Positions 1-8,940 of a DNA stretch of 64,000 nucleotides are shown piece after piece. The notes beneath the pieces were generated by a model that searched no databases, was not told the origin of the DNA, and worked only from the letters and a program-made list of their open reading frames with translations. Origin of the DNA: Phycisphaerales bacterium (GTDB lineage Bacteria; Planctomycetota; Phycisphaerae; UBA1845); NCBI GenBank assembly GCA_020852275.1, contig JADZBE010000020.1, positions 124,001-188,000 of the forward strand. The letters are read 5' to 3'. The first letter of the stretch is position 1. The number at the start of each line of letters is the position of its first letter. The translations under genes and the position numbers were made by a program.

Positions 1-1
1 T

Positions 2-205
2 GAGCAGTTGCCTGACGACTGCGAGTGGAGCGGCATGCCGCTGGCGCGCTGGCCTCAATGGCTTATCGACGGGCAGCCGCGGCCCTCATCACAGCGCCAG
101 ACCTTCACGACGTGGAAGCACTACACAAAGGACTCGCCGCTCGTGGAGTCGGGACTGCTGGGTCCGGTGATGTTGCGGTCGGGCGTTCGCGTGGAGGCGA
201 AGTAG
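2..205 (+). CDS. C-terminal end of a glycoside hydrolase (cut by left edge)
   Basis: Open reading frame entering from the left edge; codons run from base 2 (GAG CAG TTG CCT) to a TAG stop at 203-205, so about 67 residues are visible. The tail contains TFTTWKHYTKDSPL followed by SGLLGPVML. This resembles the extreme C-terminus of large multidomain glycosidases of the GH106/GH2 sugar-binding type, where a Ser-Pro-Leu...SGLLGPV ending closes the last beta-sandwich. The TTG at base 8 is an internal Leu, not a start. No catalytic residue is in the window, so the family call rests on the tail only. It converges with the MATE gene on the other strand. Confidence 0.5.
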   Translation, partial: EQLPDDCEWSGMPLARWPQWLIDGQPRPSSQRQTFTTWKHYTKDSPLVESGLLGPVMLRSGVRVEAK

Positions 206-235
206 CGGCCCGGCAAGCCGAAGCAGCCGCAGAGC

Positions 236-1759
236 CTAGACCCGCGTCCTCGTCCACCGTCCCGGGAGATAGATGCACGTGGCGGCCAGGGCGCGCCAGG
301 TCATGTCGGAGAACATGCCGACCCATGCGCCAGGGAGGGCGCCGTGCCGCACGATGCCGAAGTAGTAACCCAGCGGCAGGCGGATCGCCAGCATTCCCAC
401 GGCAGTGATGAGCAGAGGGAGCCTTGTGTTCCCCGCGCCGCGCAGCGCGCCGATGTACACGATGGAGATCGCCAGGCACGGCTGAAAGAAAGCGAGCGTG
501 CGGAACGGACCCGCGCCGACGTCATGCACCAGCGGATCGCGCGCCGCCATCACGCGGAAGATCGGATCCGAGAAGACGTAGAAGAAGACAGCCGCGATGA
601 GGATGAGCATGCCCGATTGCAGGACGCCCTCGTGCCCCGCGCGCCGCGCCCGGTGAATGTCGCGCGCGCCGAGCGCCTGCCCGACGATGGTGGCGGTGGC
701 GGTGGCCCATGCCAGCGCGGGCAGGTAGCTGAGGCTCTCGATGCGCACGGCGATGATGTGCGCTGCGTACATGGCTTTGCCTGGGGCCCCTTCCGCCAGC
801 TCTGAGATGATCCGCAGGAACATGAACTGCCCGAACCACATGATCAAAGCGTCCACCGCCGCGGGCAGGCCGATGCGCAGCAGGCGGCGCATCGTCTCGC
901 CCTCCACGCGCAGCGAACCGTGCCCCAGCTTCAGCCCCATGCGCCCGCGGAGCATGACGAAGAGCGCCATCGCGGCGCCGCACCACCGTGCGATGACCGT
1001 CCCGGTGACAATGCCGTTGACGCCCATCTCGGGAAACGGACCGGTCCCATGCACCAGCGCCCAGGAAATCGACATGTTCAGGACGTTCATGACGGCGTAG
1101 ATGAGCATCGGCGTGCGCATGTCGCCGGCGCCGCGCAGCGCCGCGCCGGTGGCGAGCATCACGCTGACGGCCGCGTAGCCGAGCGAGTCGTAGCGCAGGA
1201 AGTCGATGGTGATCGCGCCCGCTTCGCCGGTCATGTTCTGCCACGCGGCGAACCACGGCGCGGAGCCGGCCAGCGCGACGGCGACCAGCAGGCCGGTGCA
1301 GACGGCGAGCATGATGGATTGATTGCAGACGCGATCGGCGCCCGCGAAATCGCGGGAGCCGACGTGCCGGGCGACCAGCGCCGTCGTGCCCACGGCCACG
1401 AGGGAAAACAGCAGCGTGGCGAACCAGCTTACATACGCGGCGAGTCCCACGGCGTTGGTCGCGGTGGTGTTGATCTGCCCCGCGAGGTACACGTCCCACA
1501 TGCCGACGCAGGCGTTGAGGAGCTGTTCGCCAAGCACGGGGAGCGCGAGGACGAACAGCGTGCGCCGCAGGTCGCCGGACGTGACGGCATCGACCTGCCC
1601 CAGCGATGCCACGGAACTTGCGCCTTCGCCGTCAGCCATGGTGTAGGGGTGCGCCCGCAGGAGCGCACCCTCCGTCCGCACTGTAGGGCGCGCGACGCAC
1701 ACGGTCAAAACGCGCCGGTCTGTTCGCGCGTCGTCACTTTCAGCACGGTCGTTCTCCAT
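236..1759 (-). CDS. MATE family multidrug/metabolite exporter
   Basis: 507-residue polytopic membrane protein with about 12 predicted hydrophobic segments in two homologous halves, the size and plan of MATE (multi-antimicrobial extrusion) antiporters, which use Na+ or H+ gradients to export cationic compounds across the inner membrane. Family-like stretches include LPVLGEQLLNACVGMWDVYLAG near the first helix, the inter-helix segment GAALRGAGDMRTPM, and its second-half counterpart GALRGAGNTRLPL. The first 50 residues are polar and not family-like; an internal ATG at 1639 (MADGEGASS) is an alternative start, and neither has a clear Shine-Dalgarno sequence. It is divergent from the kinase gene at 1996. 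Substrate unknown. Confidence 0.85.
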   Translation of the reverse strand: MENDRAESDDARTDRRVLTVCVARPTVRTEGALLRAHPYTMADGEGASSVASLGQVDAVTSGDLRRTLFVLALPVLGEQLLNACVGMWDVYLAGQINTTATNAVGLAAYVSWFATLLFSLVAVGTTALVARHVGSRDFAGADRVCNQSIMLAVCTGLLVAVALAGSAPWFAAWQNMTGEAGAITIDFLRYDSLGYAAVSVMLATGAALRGAGDMRTPMLIYAVMNVLNMSISWALVHGTGPFPEMGVNGIVTGTVIARWCGAAMALFVMLRGRMGLKLGHGSLRVEGETMRRLLRIGLPAAVDALIMWFGQFMFLRIISELAEGAPGKAMYAAHIIAVRIESLSYLPALAWATATATIVGQALGARDIHRARRAGHEGVLQSGMLILIAAVFFYVFSDPIFRVMAARDPLVHDVGAGPFRTLAFFQPCLAISIVYIGALRGAGNTRLPLLITAVGMLAIRLPLGYYFGIVRHGALPGAWVGMFSDMTWRALAATCIYLPGRWTRTRV

Positions 1760-1995
1760 GACTCACCGGACGAGAGAGGGCGCTGGTCCGCGGGTGTGGA
1801 CCCGCGCCGCCCACAGGCTGAAATGCCGTGCAGCGGGAGCCTGAGTGTATGCTCAGCGCAGCGGGAGCTTGGGGGTATGGCTGCGCGCGAGTACGATCCC
1901 GCTCGCGTCAGGATGGCTCGCAAGGTCGGTCAAGTTGCAAGACCGGTCCCGCTGCGTGCAACCGCGCCCGGGAGCGCATTCTGAATGAGACCGGC

Positions 1996-4900
1996 ATGAG
2001 CGACGCTTCGCCTGACAAGCTTCGATCCGATCGCATCGCGCGCGTGCAGGACGTCGTGCGCGACACGATGCAGCGGCGCGCGCGGGGAGAGCGTCTGCCC
2101 GACGACGTGGTCATCGCGGCCCATCGCGAGCTGATGCCGGAGCTTGGCGCGGCGCTGGCAAGCCTCGCTGTTGAGGCGACGCAGGCTCTTCCCCTCGCCG
2201 GTGGAAAAGCGCCCGCGACACGTCCCGCGGCCGGGGCTGCGAGCGGCGAGGGCGGTTCCTCCGCGATCAACTTTGGCGGAAGATCGGCGGCGCACGGCGC
2301 GCGTGCGGCGGACGCATCGCGCTGCGGAGGGGCAGACGCCTCCAGCGGCAGCGCCGCGGACGCCTCCGGCAGCAGCGCCGCGCCGGCCGATATGACGATT
2401 GCGCTGGGCCCGCGCCATCAAACAACGCGGTCGTCGCCCTCGGCAAGCGAATCCAGCGTGCCGCCCGAAGTCCGCGCGCTCATCCCCGGCTACGAAATCC
2501 TTCAGGAAATCAGCCGCGGCGGGCAGGGCGTCGTGTACCTGGGCATCGAGCAGGCCGCCAAGCGCCGCGTGGCGATCAAGCTCCTGCTCTCCGGCGCGTC
2601 GGCGTCGGACGTCATGCGGCGCCGCTTCGAGCGCGAGATCGAGCTGGTCGCGCAGCTTAAGCACCCGAACATCATCTCCATCTACCATTCAGGCGAAACG
2701 TGCGACGGCCGGCAGTTCTACGTGATGGACTACGTGGAGGGTGTGCCGCTGGATCGCTACGTCCGTGACCGGCAGCTCGGGCTTGAGCCGACGCTGTCCT
2801 TGCTCATCGATGTGTGCGAAGGCATTCAGTACGCGCACCAGCGCGGCATGATCCACCGCGACCTCAAGCCCGGCAACATTCTCGTGGAGGAAGCGGCGGG
2901 CGACGTGGGGACGTCGCGGATCGGCGCTGCCGGGACGTCGCGGATCGGCGCTGCGGCCTCGGCGCCTCAAGCCTCGATGAGCGGCATGCCGGTGCCGCGC
3001 ATCCTCGATTTCGGACTGGCCAAGCTCGTGGACGCGCCGGCGGATCGCATGGTGTCGATCAGTCAGGAGGTCGTGGGGACGCTGCCGTTCATGTCGCCGG
3101 AGCAGGCCACCGGGCGGCAGGACGAGGTGGACACGCGCACCGACGTGTACGCACTGGGCGTGATGATGTACTGCCTGCTCACCGGCGAGTACCCGTACAC
3201 GGTCGTGGGCAGCCTGCTCGAAGTGGTGCAGAACATCACGGACACGGCGCCGATGCCGCCGATCAAGAAGTGGCATGCCTCGCCCAACGGGCTGCGACGG
3301 AAGATGTCGAGGCAATGCCCGTTTGACGAAGACGTGCAGACGATCGTGCTCAAGGCGCTGGCGAAGGAGCCGGACCGGCGCTACCAGAGCGCCGGGGATC
3401 TCGCCCGGGATTTGAGGCGATATCTTGCGGGAGCGGCCATCGAAGCCCGCGCCGACAGCGGCTGGTACGTGTTCCGAAAAACCGTGCGGCGCTACCGGTT
3501 CGGCCTGGGCGTCGCGGCGGCGTTCATGCTGCTGATCGCGGGATCAGCCGTCGCCCTCTGGTTCATGTACCGCCAGCAGGGCGTGCTGCTGACCGAAGTT
3601 AAAACGCAGAAGGAGCGGGCCTTCGAGTCGCAGAATGCGGCCGAAGTCGCCGGTGAGAAGGAGAAGACCGCGCGCGGAATCGCGGATGAACGGGCGATTG
3701 AAGCCCAGCGCCAAGCGTATCTCGCGTCCATCGGCGCGGCCGACGCGGCGCTGCGTGCGGGCGACGTCCTCGCGGCGAGCCGGCGGCTGGAGCTTTCGGC
3801 GGAGCCGCTTCGGGGCTGGGAATGGCGGCACCTGATGACGCTCGTGGACCGCAGCACGGCGACGCTTGCCGGCGCCAACGCGGCCGCCCACGACGTGACC
3901 TTCACGTCGGAAGAGTCGCTCGCCGCCGCGGCGTACGCGGACGGCTCGATCGTGGTCACGGACATGCGCACGCGCACGCCGCGTTCGACGTACAAAGCCC
4001 ACGATGGCGAGGCGACGTGCGTGGGCTTCAGCCCGGATCGAAAGCTGCTCGCGTCCGGCGGGCTGGACGGGCTGGTCGTGCTGCGCGACACGGCTTCCGG
4101 GGATGTGCTCAAGACCCTCAAGGGGCACACCAGCGGTGTCACGCGGCTGGCATTTCACCCGGACGGCGCGCTCCTCGTCTCCGCCTCGCGCGACGGCACG
4201 CTGCGCCTGTGGACCATTCCCGATGGCGCCGAGGCTGGCACGTTCTCCGGTCACGAAGGATGGGTCACGTCGCTGGACTTCAGCTCGAACGGGCAGCGCG
4301 TGCTGTCCGGCGGCATGGACGGGCGCGTCAACGTGTGGGACATCGCCACGAAGAAGGCGGTGCTGGCTTTCAGCGGTCACGCGCAGGCCGTCAACGCGCT
4401 GGCGGTCAGTCGATTCGGCGACCTGGCTGCTTCCGCGTCGTGGGGCATGATCAAGGTGTGGAACCTGTCCACGGGGCGGGAGCAGACCACGCTGCGCATC
4501 GACGGCGGCGACGTGGGCGCGGTGGCGATCAGCCCGGACGGAACGCGGGTGGCCGCGGGGTCCGCGGACGGGGGCCTGCGTCTGTACGACGCCACGACTG
4601 GATTCGAGATCAGCGTCCTGCGCGGGCACGTGGACCGCGTTCTGGCCGTTACGTTCAGCCCGGAGTTCTCGTGGATCGCCACGGCGTCGGCGGATCGCAC
4701 GGTGAAACTTTGGGATGCCGGTTCGGCCGAGCAGGGGTCAATGCCGGTGCATGCAGCGGGTGCGGGCGCCGCCGCGGTCAGCGAGGACGGCCGGCTCATC
4801 GCGCTGGCGCTTCCGCCGCGCGGCAAGGGCGAGGGTCCGGTTGCCCTGTACAACGCGCACAGCGGGAAAGTCCTGTGCGAGTTCAACGCGCATGCCGGGA

Positions 4901-5760
4901 GCCTGTCGGCGCTGGCTTTTTCCGCTGATGGCGCCACGCTCGCTACCGGCGCTTCTGATCGCCGCATCAAGCTCTGGGATGTACCGCGCCTTTGCGAAGA
5001 TGGGGAGAAAGGAAAAAGCGACGCGGCGCCGAGGGCGACGTTTGACCTTGCCGGCTCACCGATGTGCATGACGTTTTCACCGGCGCGGACCGTGCTCGCC
5101 GCGGGGCTGGAGAACGGAGACGCCGTCCTGTGCAACGTCGGTGGGGGGGGGGAGAGCGGCGCGCCGCGCGTCATGAAAGGTCACAGCGACGCCGTGGCCT
5201 CGCTGTCGTTCAACGCGGACGGAACGCTGCTCGCCACCGGCTCGTGGGACGGCTCGGTGCGGCTTTGGACGGTGGCGGATGCGCACCTTAGGGCGGAGTT
5301 GGAACCGACGGGAGGATCGAGCGGAGCGGGCGCGCCGAACGGAGCGGGCGCCGCGAGCGGGACGGTTACGACAAGTCAGCCCGGTCGAACGGACGGCGGC
5401 GGTGCGGCAAGCCGGTCGGTCCTGTCGGTTGCGATCGGTCCCGACGGAGCGAGTGTGCTGGCGGGCGGCAGGAGCGGGCGGATTACGCGATGGGACATGG
5501 CGTCGCAGCGGTCGGAGCTCCTCGCGGTGATTGGCATGGCGGATGTCATCGCGCTGAAGTTCACGCCGGACGACGGGCGTCTAGCGGCCGGGTTGCAGAG
5601 CGGCGCGGTCTGCCTGCTCGACCCGCGCACGGGCGAGGCGCTGCTGACGCTGCGCGGGCATGAGAAGCCGCTGGTGGACATGACGTTCGTGCAGGGGGGC
5701 ACGCGGCTCCTCACCACGTCCAGCGACGGCGTCGTGCGTACGTGGGAAGCCCCGCGCTGA
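1996..5760 (+). CDS. Membrane-anchored Ser/Thr protein kinase with 14 WD40 repeats
   Basis: 1254-residue protein. Residues 1-165 are low-complexity Ala/Ser/Gly. A Hanks-type kinase domain starts near residue 166 (glycine loop SRGGQGVVYLG, then VAIKLL), with catalytic loop HRDLKPGN at 287-294 and DFG at 338. One transmembrane helix lies near 502-525, followed by a short coiled coil. The region from about residue 630 contains 14 WD-type blades by my count, enough for two seven-bladed propellers. Kinase-TM-WD40 fusions are common in planctomycetes; the propeller is expected to face out of the cytoplasm and bind partners, but its target is unknown. I chose the ATG at 1996 because upstream residues look non-coding. 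Two oddities are listed separately: a 24-bp duplication inside the kinase domain and a G10 run in the propeller. Confidence 0.93.
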   Translation: MSDASPDKLRSDRIARVQDVVRDTMQRRARGERLPDDVVIAAHRELMPELGAALASLAVEATQALPLAGGKAPATRPAAGAASGEGGSSAINFGGRSAAHGARAADASRCGGADASSGSAADASGSSAAPADMTIALGPRHQTTRSSPSASESSVPPEVRALIPGYEILQEISRGGQGVVYLGIEQAAKRRVAIKLLLSGASASDVMRRRFEREIELVAQLKHPNIISIYHSGETCDGRQFYVMDYVEGVPLDRYVRDRQLGLEPTLSLLIDVCEGIQYAHQRGMIHRDLKPGNILVEEAAGDVGTSRIGAAGTSRIGAAASAPQASMSGMPVPRILDFGLAKLVDAPADRMVSISQEVVGTLPFMSPEQATGRQDEVDTRTDVYALGVMMYCLLTGEYPYTVVGSLLEVVQNITDTAPMPPIKKWHASPNGLRRKMSRQCPFDEDVQTIVLKALAKEPDRRYQSAGDLARDLRRYLAGAAIEARADSGWYVFRKTVRRYRFGLGVAAAFMLLIAGSAVALWFMYRQQGVLLTEVKTQKERAFESQNAAEVAGEKEKTARGIADERAIEAQRQAYLASIGAADAALRAGDVLAASRRLELSAEPLRGWEWRHLMTLVDRSTATLAGANAAAHDVTFTSEESLAAAAYADGSIVVTDMRTRTPRSTYKAHDGEATCVGFSPDRKLLASGGLDGLVVLRDTASGDVLKTLKGHTSGVTRLAFHPDGALLVSASRDGTLRLWTIPDGAEAGTFSGHEGWVTSLDFSSNGQRVLSGGMDGRVNVWDIATKKAVLAFSGHAQAVNALAVSRFGDLAASASWGMIKVWNLSTGREQTTLRIDGGDVGAVAISPDGTRVAAGSADGGLRLYDATTGFEISVLRGHVDRVLAVTFSPEFSWIATASADRTVKLWDAGSAEQGSMPVHAAGAGAAAVSEDGRLIALALPPRGKGEGPVALYNAHSGKVLCEFNAHAGSLSALAFSADGATLATGASDRRIKLWDVPRLCEDGEKGKSDAAPRATFDLAGSPMCMTFSPARTVLAAGLENGDAVLCNVGGGGESGAPRVMKGHSDAVASLSFNADGTLLATGSWDGSVRLWTVADAHLRAELEPTGGSSGAGAPNGAGAASGTVTTSQPGRTDGGGAASRSVLSVAIGPDGASVLAGGRSGRITRWDMASQRSELLAVIGMADVIALKFTPDDGRLAAGLQSGAVCLLDPRTGEALLTLRGHEKPLVDMTFVQGGTRLLTTSSDGVVRTWEAPR
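2908..2955 (+). repeat. 24-bp tandem duplication inside kinase gene
   Basis: Two adjacent 24-base copies (2908-2931 and 2932-2955), identical except for the last base, each encoding GTSRIGAA. They lie between the catalytic loop HRDLKPGN and the DFG motif, so they add eight residues per copy to a kinase-domain insertion without breaking the frame. Confidence 0.9.
5143..5152 (+). other. G10 homopolymer inside WD40 coding region
   Basis: Ten consecutive G bases inside the kinase gene, encoding a Gly-rich linker between two WD blades. A one-base change would truncate the protein after about blade 10. Long mononucleotide runs are slippage-prone, and this one could be a phase-variation site or simply a tolerated linker. 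Confidence 0.8.
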
Positions 5761-5826
5761 AGCCCCGCCGCTCCGCCTGGAAGGCGCCGTGCTGCTGCCG
5801 TGCCGGGGGGAAGTGCCGCCGCGCGA

Positions 5827-7167
5827 TCACCCCCGAATCACCCAACCGATCAGCTCGCTGAACTTCGGCGCCTTGCCCTGCGACAGCAGGCCGATGCGGA
5901 ACACGCGCCCGGCCGCGAACACGCACGCCGTCGTCGAAGCGAGCACCAGCACCATCCCCAGGATGGGTTGCCACAGCGGAATCCCCGGCGGGACCGCCAT
6001 GCGCACCAGCATCAGCATGGGCGTGGCCGGCGGGAACAGCGAGGCGATCACGGAGAAGCTCGCGGCCGGTTCCTTGACGACGTTCACCCACAGGAAGAAG
6101 GGGATCATGATGACGAGCATCATCGGGGTGATGAGGTTCTGCGCCTCCTTGAGGTCGTTGACCGCCGCGCCGACGGAGATGAACAGCGAGCCGTACATCA
6201 GCACGGCGAGGCACTGGAAGACAATGAACCACACAATGAGGTGGGACGGAAACAGGCCTCCAAACCCCGTGTACTTCAGCGCGTACAAGGCCCCGGCGAA
6301 ATAAAACGTCACGATGACCAGAGACACGCCCACCGTTCCCAGCAGCTTGCCCATCATGATCTCGAACGGCGACGCGCACGCCACCAGCACCTCCGCGATG
6401 CGCTGCATCTTCTCCTCGAGGACGCTTTGCAGCAGCGGCTGTGCGGTGATCATCACCACCATGAACATGAGGATCAGCATTCCGAACGGCAGGAAGAAGC
6501 TCGCCAGTTCGTTGGTTTTCTCGGCGGCCTGAAAGTTGCCGGCGGCGTCGCGCGTGACGAGTCCGAGGTTCTCCACCCACACCGGCGTCAACGCCTTCAT
6601 GACCATGCCGGTGTCAAGGTTCAGCGATTTGAGCCGCTGCTCATGCGCCATCTTGGAGATCGATCCGCGCAGCCAGTTGTGCACGTCGTCGTAGGTGGGG
6701 TTGTTGCTGTGGTAGGCGACCGCGGCTTTAGAAGGCGCGTCCTTCGGCGCGGGATCAAGCACTTCGGGAGGCACGATAAAGAAGGCGAACAGCTTGCCCG
6801 CGCGGACCCGGTCTGAAAGCTCCAGGGTCTGCGCGCGGAGCGCTTCGGGCGTCGCCTCGGCCGGGGGAGGCTCGACCGTCACCACGAATCGCGGACGCAC
6901 TTGCTTGCGCGACTCGCCCTCGCCCTGGAAGATGTCGCTGGTGTTGCGCCGCTGCGCCTCGGCCAGCAGGCTTTCGGCGAGTTTTCCCGTGCAATCCACG
7001 ATGGCGACGTGCTTGTCCTTCACGTCCACTTTGTCGCGCAGCAGCATCTGCACGGCGATGCTGCCGAACATGAAGATCGGCATCATGATCAGCGAGACGA
7101 AAAACGTCCGCGTGCGGATGGCGGCCTTGAACTCGCGGACGGCGATGACGATGGTCTTTCGCGTCAT
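5827..7167 (-). CDS. ABC-2 type exporter permease (NatB-like)
   Basis: 446-residue membrane protein with one N-terminal helix, a large extracytoplasmic domain (about residues 40-235) and five or six C-terminal helices. This is the plan of ABC-2/NatB permeases (e.g. the Bacillus Na+ exporter NatAB). The segment around EEKMQRIAEVLVACASPFEIMMGKLLG is the typical cytoplasmic coupling region of the family. It lies 12 bases downstream of the ATPase gene on the same strand, so the two form an operon and probably one exporter. Substrate cannot be read from sequence; Na+, an antibiotic or a lipid are all possible. Confidence 0.85.
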   Translation of the reverse strand: MTRKTIVIAVREFKAAIRTRTFFVSLIMMPIFMFGSIAVQMLLRDKVDVKDKHVAIVDCTGKLAESLLAEAQRRNTSDIFQGEGESRKQVRPRFVVTVEPPPAEATPEALRAQTLELSDRVRAGKLFAFFIVPPEVLDPAPKDAPSKAAVAYHSNNPTYDDVHNWLRGSISKMAHEQRLKSLNLDTGMVMKALTPVWVENLGLVTRDAAGNFQAAEKTNELASFFLPFGMLILMFMVVMITAQPLLQSVLEEKMQRIAEVLVACASPFEIMMGKLLGTVGVSLVIVTFYFAGALYALKYTGFGGLFPSHLIVWFIVFQCLAVLMYGSLFISVGAAVNDLKEAQNLITPMMLVIMIPFFLWVNVVKEPAASFSVIASLFPPATPMLMLVRMAVPPGIPLWQPILGMVLVLASTTACVFAAGRVFRIGLLSQGKAPKFSELIGWVIRG

Positions 7168-7179
7168 GGGTGGATGCTC

Positions 7180-8118
7180 TCAGCGGGTGCGGGAAACTGC
7201 GGTGTCGGACTGCGCCTCGGCCGGCTCGGGGCGCGCGATGCGGATGAAGATGTCATGCAGGGTCGGACGGGCGACCTCGAAATGGGCCACGCGGCCCTTC
7301 CGCATCAGCGTCTCCAGCACGCGCTGCGAATCCGCGCCCGGCGCCATGCGCAACTCTTGCAGCCGCCCGAAGTCGGTGACGTGATCCACGCCCGGCAGAC
7401 CGCCGAGACTTTGCCCGTTGCCTTCCACGCGCACGCGCAGCGTGTCGTAGCCGTACTGCCCCTGGATCGACTCCATCGTCCCGTCGAGCACTTTGCCGCC
7501 CTTGTAAATCATGAAGATGAAGTCGCACATCTTCTCGGCCATGGCCATGTCGTGCGTCGAGAAGATCACGGTCGCGCCGGCTCGCCTTCGCTCCAGAATG
7601 GCCTCGCGCAGATCCTCCGTGCTGACGGGGTCCAGCCCGCTGAACGGCTCGTCAAGGATGAGCAGGTCGGGCGCATGAATGACGGCGGCGATGAACTGGA
7701 TGCGCTGGCTCATGCCCTTGGAGAGCGCTTCCACCTTCTTGTCCGCCCATTCGGAAAGACGGAGGCGCTTGAGCCAGTCGCGGATTGGACCTTTGAATTC
7801 CCTGCGCCCGTGGATTTCCAGGAAGAACTGGAGCAGGTCGCGGACCTTCATTTTCTTGTACAGCCCGCGCTCCTCCGGCAGGTAGCCGATGCGGTGGTTG
7901 GCCGCGGCGCTGTGCTCCTCGTCGAAGACGCGGATGGCGCCGGAGCCGGGGTCGGGGTAGTAGATGCGCATGATCATGCGCAGCGTCGTCGTCTTGCCCG
8001 AGCCGTTGGGTCCGATGAACCCGTAGATCGAGCCGGCCGGGACGCTGAGCGTCAGATCGTCCACCGCCCGGCAACCCTTGAAGGTCTTGGACACGCGGAC
8101 CAGTTCAACCGCATTCAT
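7180..8118 (-). CDS. ABC transporter ATP-binding protein (NatA-like)
   Basis: 312-residue ATPase. Walker A is GPNGSGKTTT, the signature is LSKGMSQRIQF (MSQ replaces the canonical GQ), Walker B is LLILDEPFSGLDP, and the switch His lies in STHDMAMAEKM. A C-terminal extension of about 90 residues contains an FExARPTLHDIFI-like ending typical of the DrrA/NatA/CcmA-type exporters. The ATG at 8118 (MNAVELVRVSKTF) fits the domain start; the longer frame adds 20 implausible residues. First gene of a two-gene operon with the permease. Confidence 0.9.
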   Translation of the reverse strand: MNAVELVRVSKTFKGCRAVDDLTLSVPAGSIYGFIGPNGSGKTTTLRMIMRIYYPDPGSGAIRVFDEEHSAAANHRIGYLPEERGLYKKMKVRDLLQFFLEIHGRREFKGPIRDWLKRLRLSEWADKKVEALSKGMSQRIQFIAAVIHAPDLLILDEPFSGLDPVSTEDLREAILERRRAGATVIFSTHDMAMAEKMCDFIFMIYKGGKVLDGTMESIQGQYGYDTLRVRVEGNGQSLGGLPGVDHVTDFGRLQELRMAPGADSQRVLETLMRKGRVAHFEVARPTLHDIFIRIARPEPAEAQSDTAVSRTR

Positions 8119-8805
8119 GTCGAAGCTCGCCGGTGCAGGCCGGCGACGCGAAAGGGGAAAGGCGTGGACACACACCACCCGCCGATGACCCCGGAAACGC
8201 CGCCCGCCCCACGGAGTCGATCTTCGTCGGCCCCCGTGTCGGTTTCAACAGGTCCCCTGCACGGACTTGTACGCGCCGCCGCCCGTCGCGCAACAGATTC
8301 CGACGCGGGCGACCGAAAAGCCGCTCAGCCACGGATGTGCAGGCGGGAGGAGGGGGCCACAGACTCGCCGAGGCGCGCGGGGAAGGGCAACATGCTGACG
8401 AATTCGAGCGGCTGCTTTGGGCCAAAGGAAAGCTCTCGACAGGCCAAGTGACAAGCAAGATGACATGCGCCCTGCCTTGCGACGCCGACTTGCCGCGATT
8501 CGCCTGCGTGCCGCGCGCCCAACCCCATGCCTCAACCATCAAATCCGCTCCAGCCGCGCAATCTCAAATCTGCGCCATCCGCGCCATCTGCGGATCACCC
8601 TGCCTGGCTCCTCGTCCCAGGAAACTGTGATCGAATCGAAGCCTTGCACACGATAATAGGAATACGCGCTGCAGGGTGAACCGGCGCTGCACGGTGACGC
8701 CCTGATGATCGTGGTGGCAGCTCGGGTGCGCAGGTGCGCGGCAGCGCGGCTGCGGGGAGGCGGTTGTCGCGCAAGGCATCGCCACTCCCGCGGGGGCTTT
8801 TTTTC
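8119..8805. other. Gene-free interval
   Basis: About 690 bases without a convincing gene. Frames that stay open here lack recognisable domains or ribosome sites. A GC-rich stretch followed by seven T residues ends near 8804, just before the ribosome site at 8806, and could terminate upstream transcription. Promoters of the divergent ABC operon and the beta-helix gene must lie here. Confidence 0.5.
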
Positions 8806-8821
8806 AAGGAGGATCGGAATG
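8806..8821 (+). promoter_or_regulatory. Strong ribosome binding site and ATG out of frame with the downstream gene
   Basis: AAGGAGG at 8806-8812, six bases, then ATG at 8819. This is one of the best translation starts in the window, but its frame (52 codons, TGA at 8972-8974) differs from that of the beta-helix protein. A switch of frame at the G6 run 8921-8926 would join it to the hydrophobic signal peptide of that protein. Confidence 0.75.
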
Positions 8822-8860
8822 CGACACGACTCACGGAACGGGTTGGGCGTTTCTGAAAAT

Positions 8861-8883
8861 CCGATCGGGCGCAGCCCGATCGG
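8861..8883. repeat. Perfect 10-bp inverted repeat in leader
   Basis: Arms CCGATCGGGC and GCCCGATCGG separated by GCA. A tandem copy of the 11-mer TCGGCTCGGGA follows immediately (8880-8901). It sits between the strong ATG at 8819 and the G6 run at 8921. Confidence 0.85.
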
Positions 8884-8940
8884 CTCGGGATCGGCTCGGG
8901 ATCGAGGGGTAGGGAAACTTGGGGGGCGGGGATCGTCCTC

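Noticed and set aside
1828-1995. Upstream extension of the kinase gene
   Set aside because: The extra 56 residues are Arg/Cys-rich and unlike the Ala/Ser leader; the ATG at 1996 is the better start.
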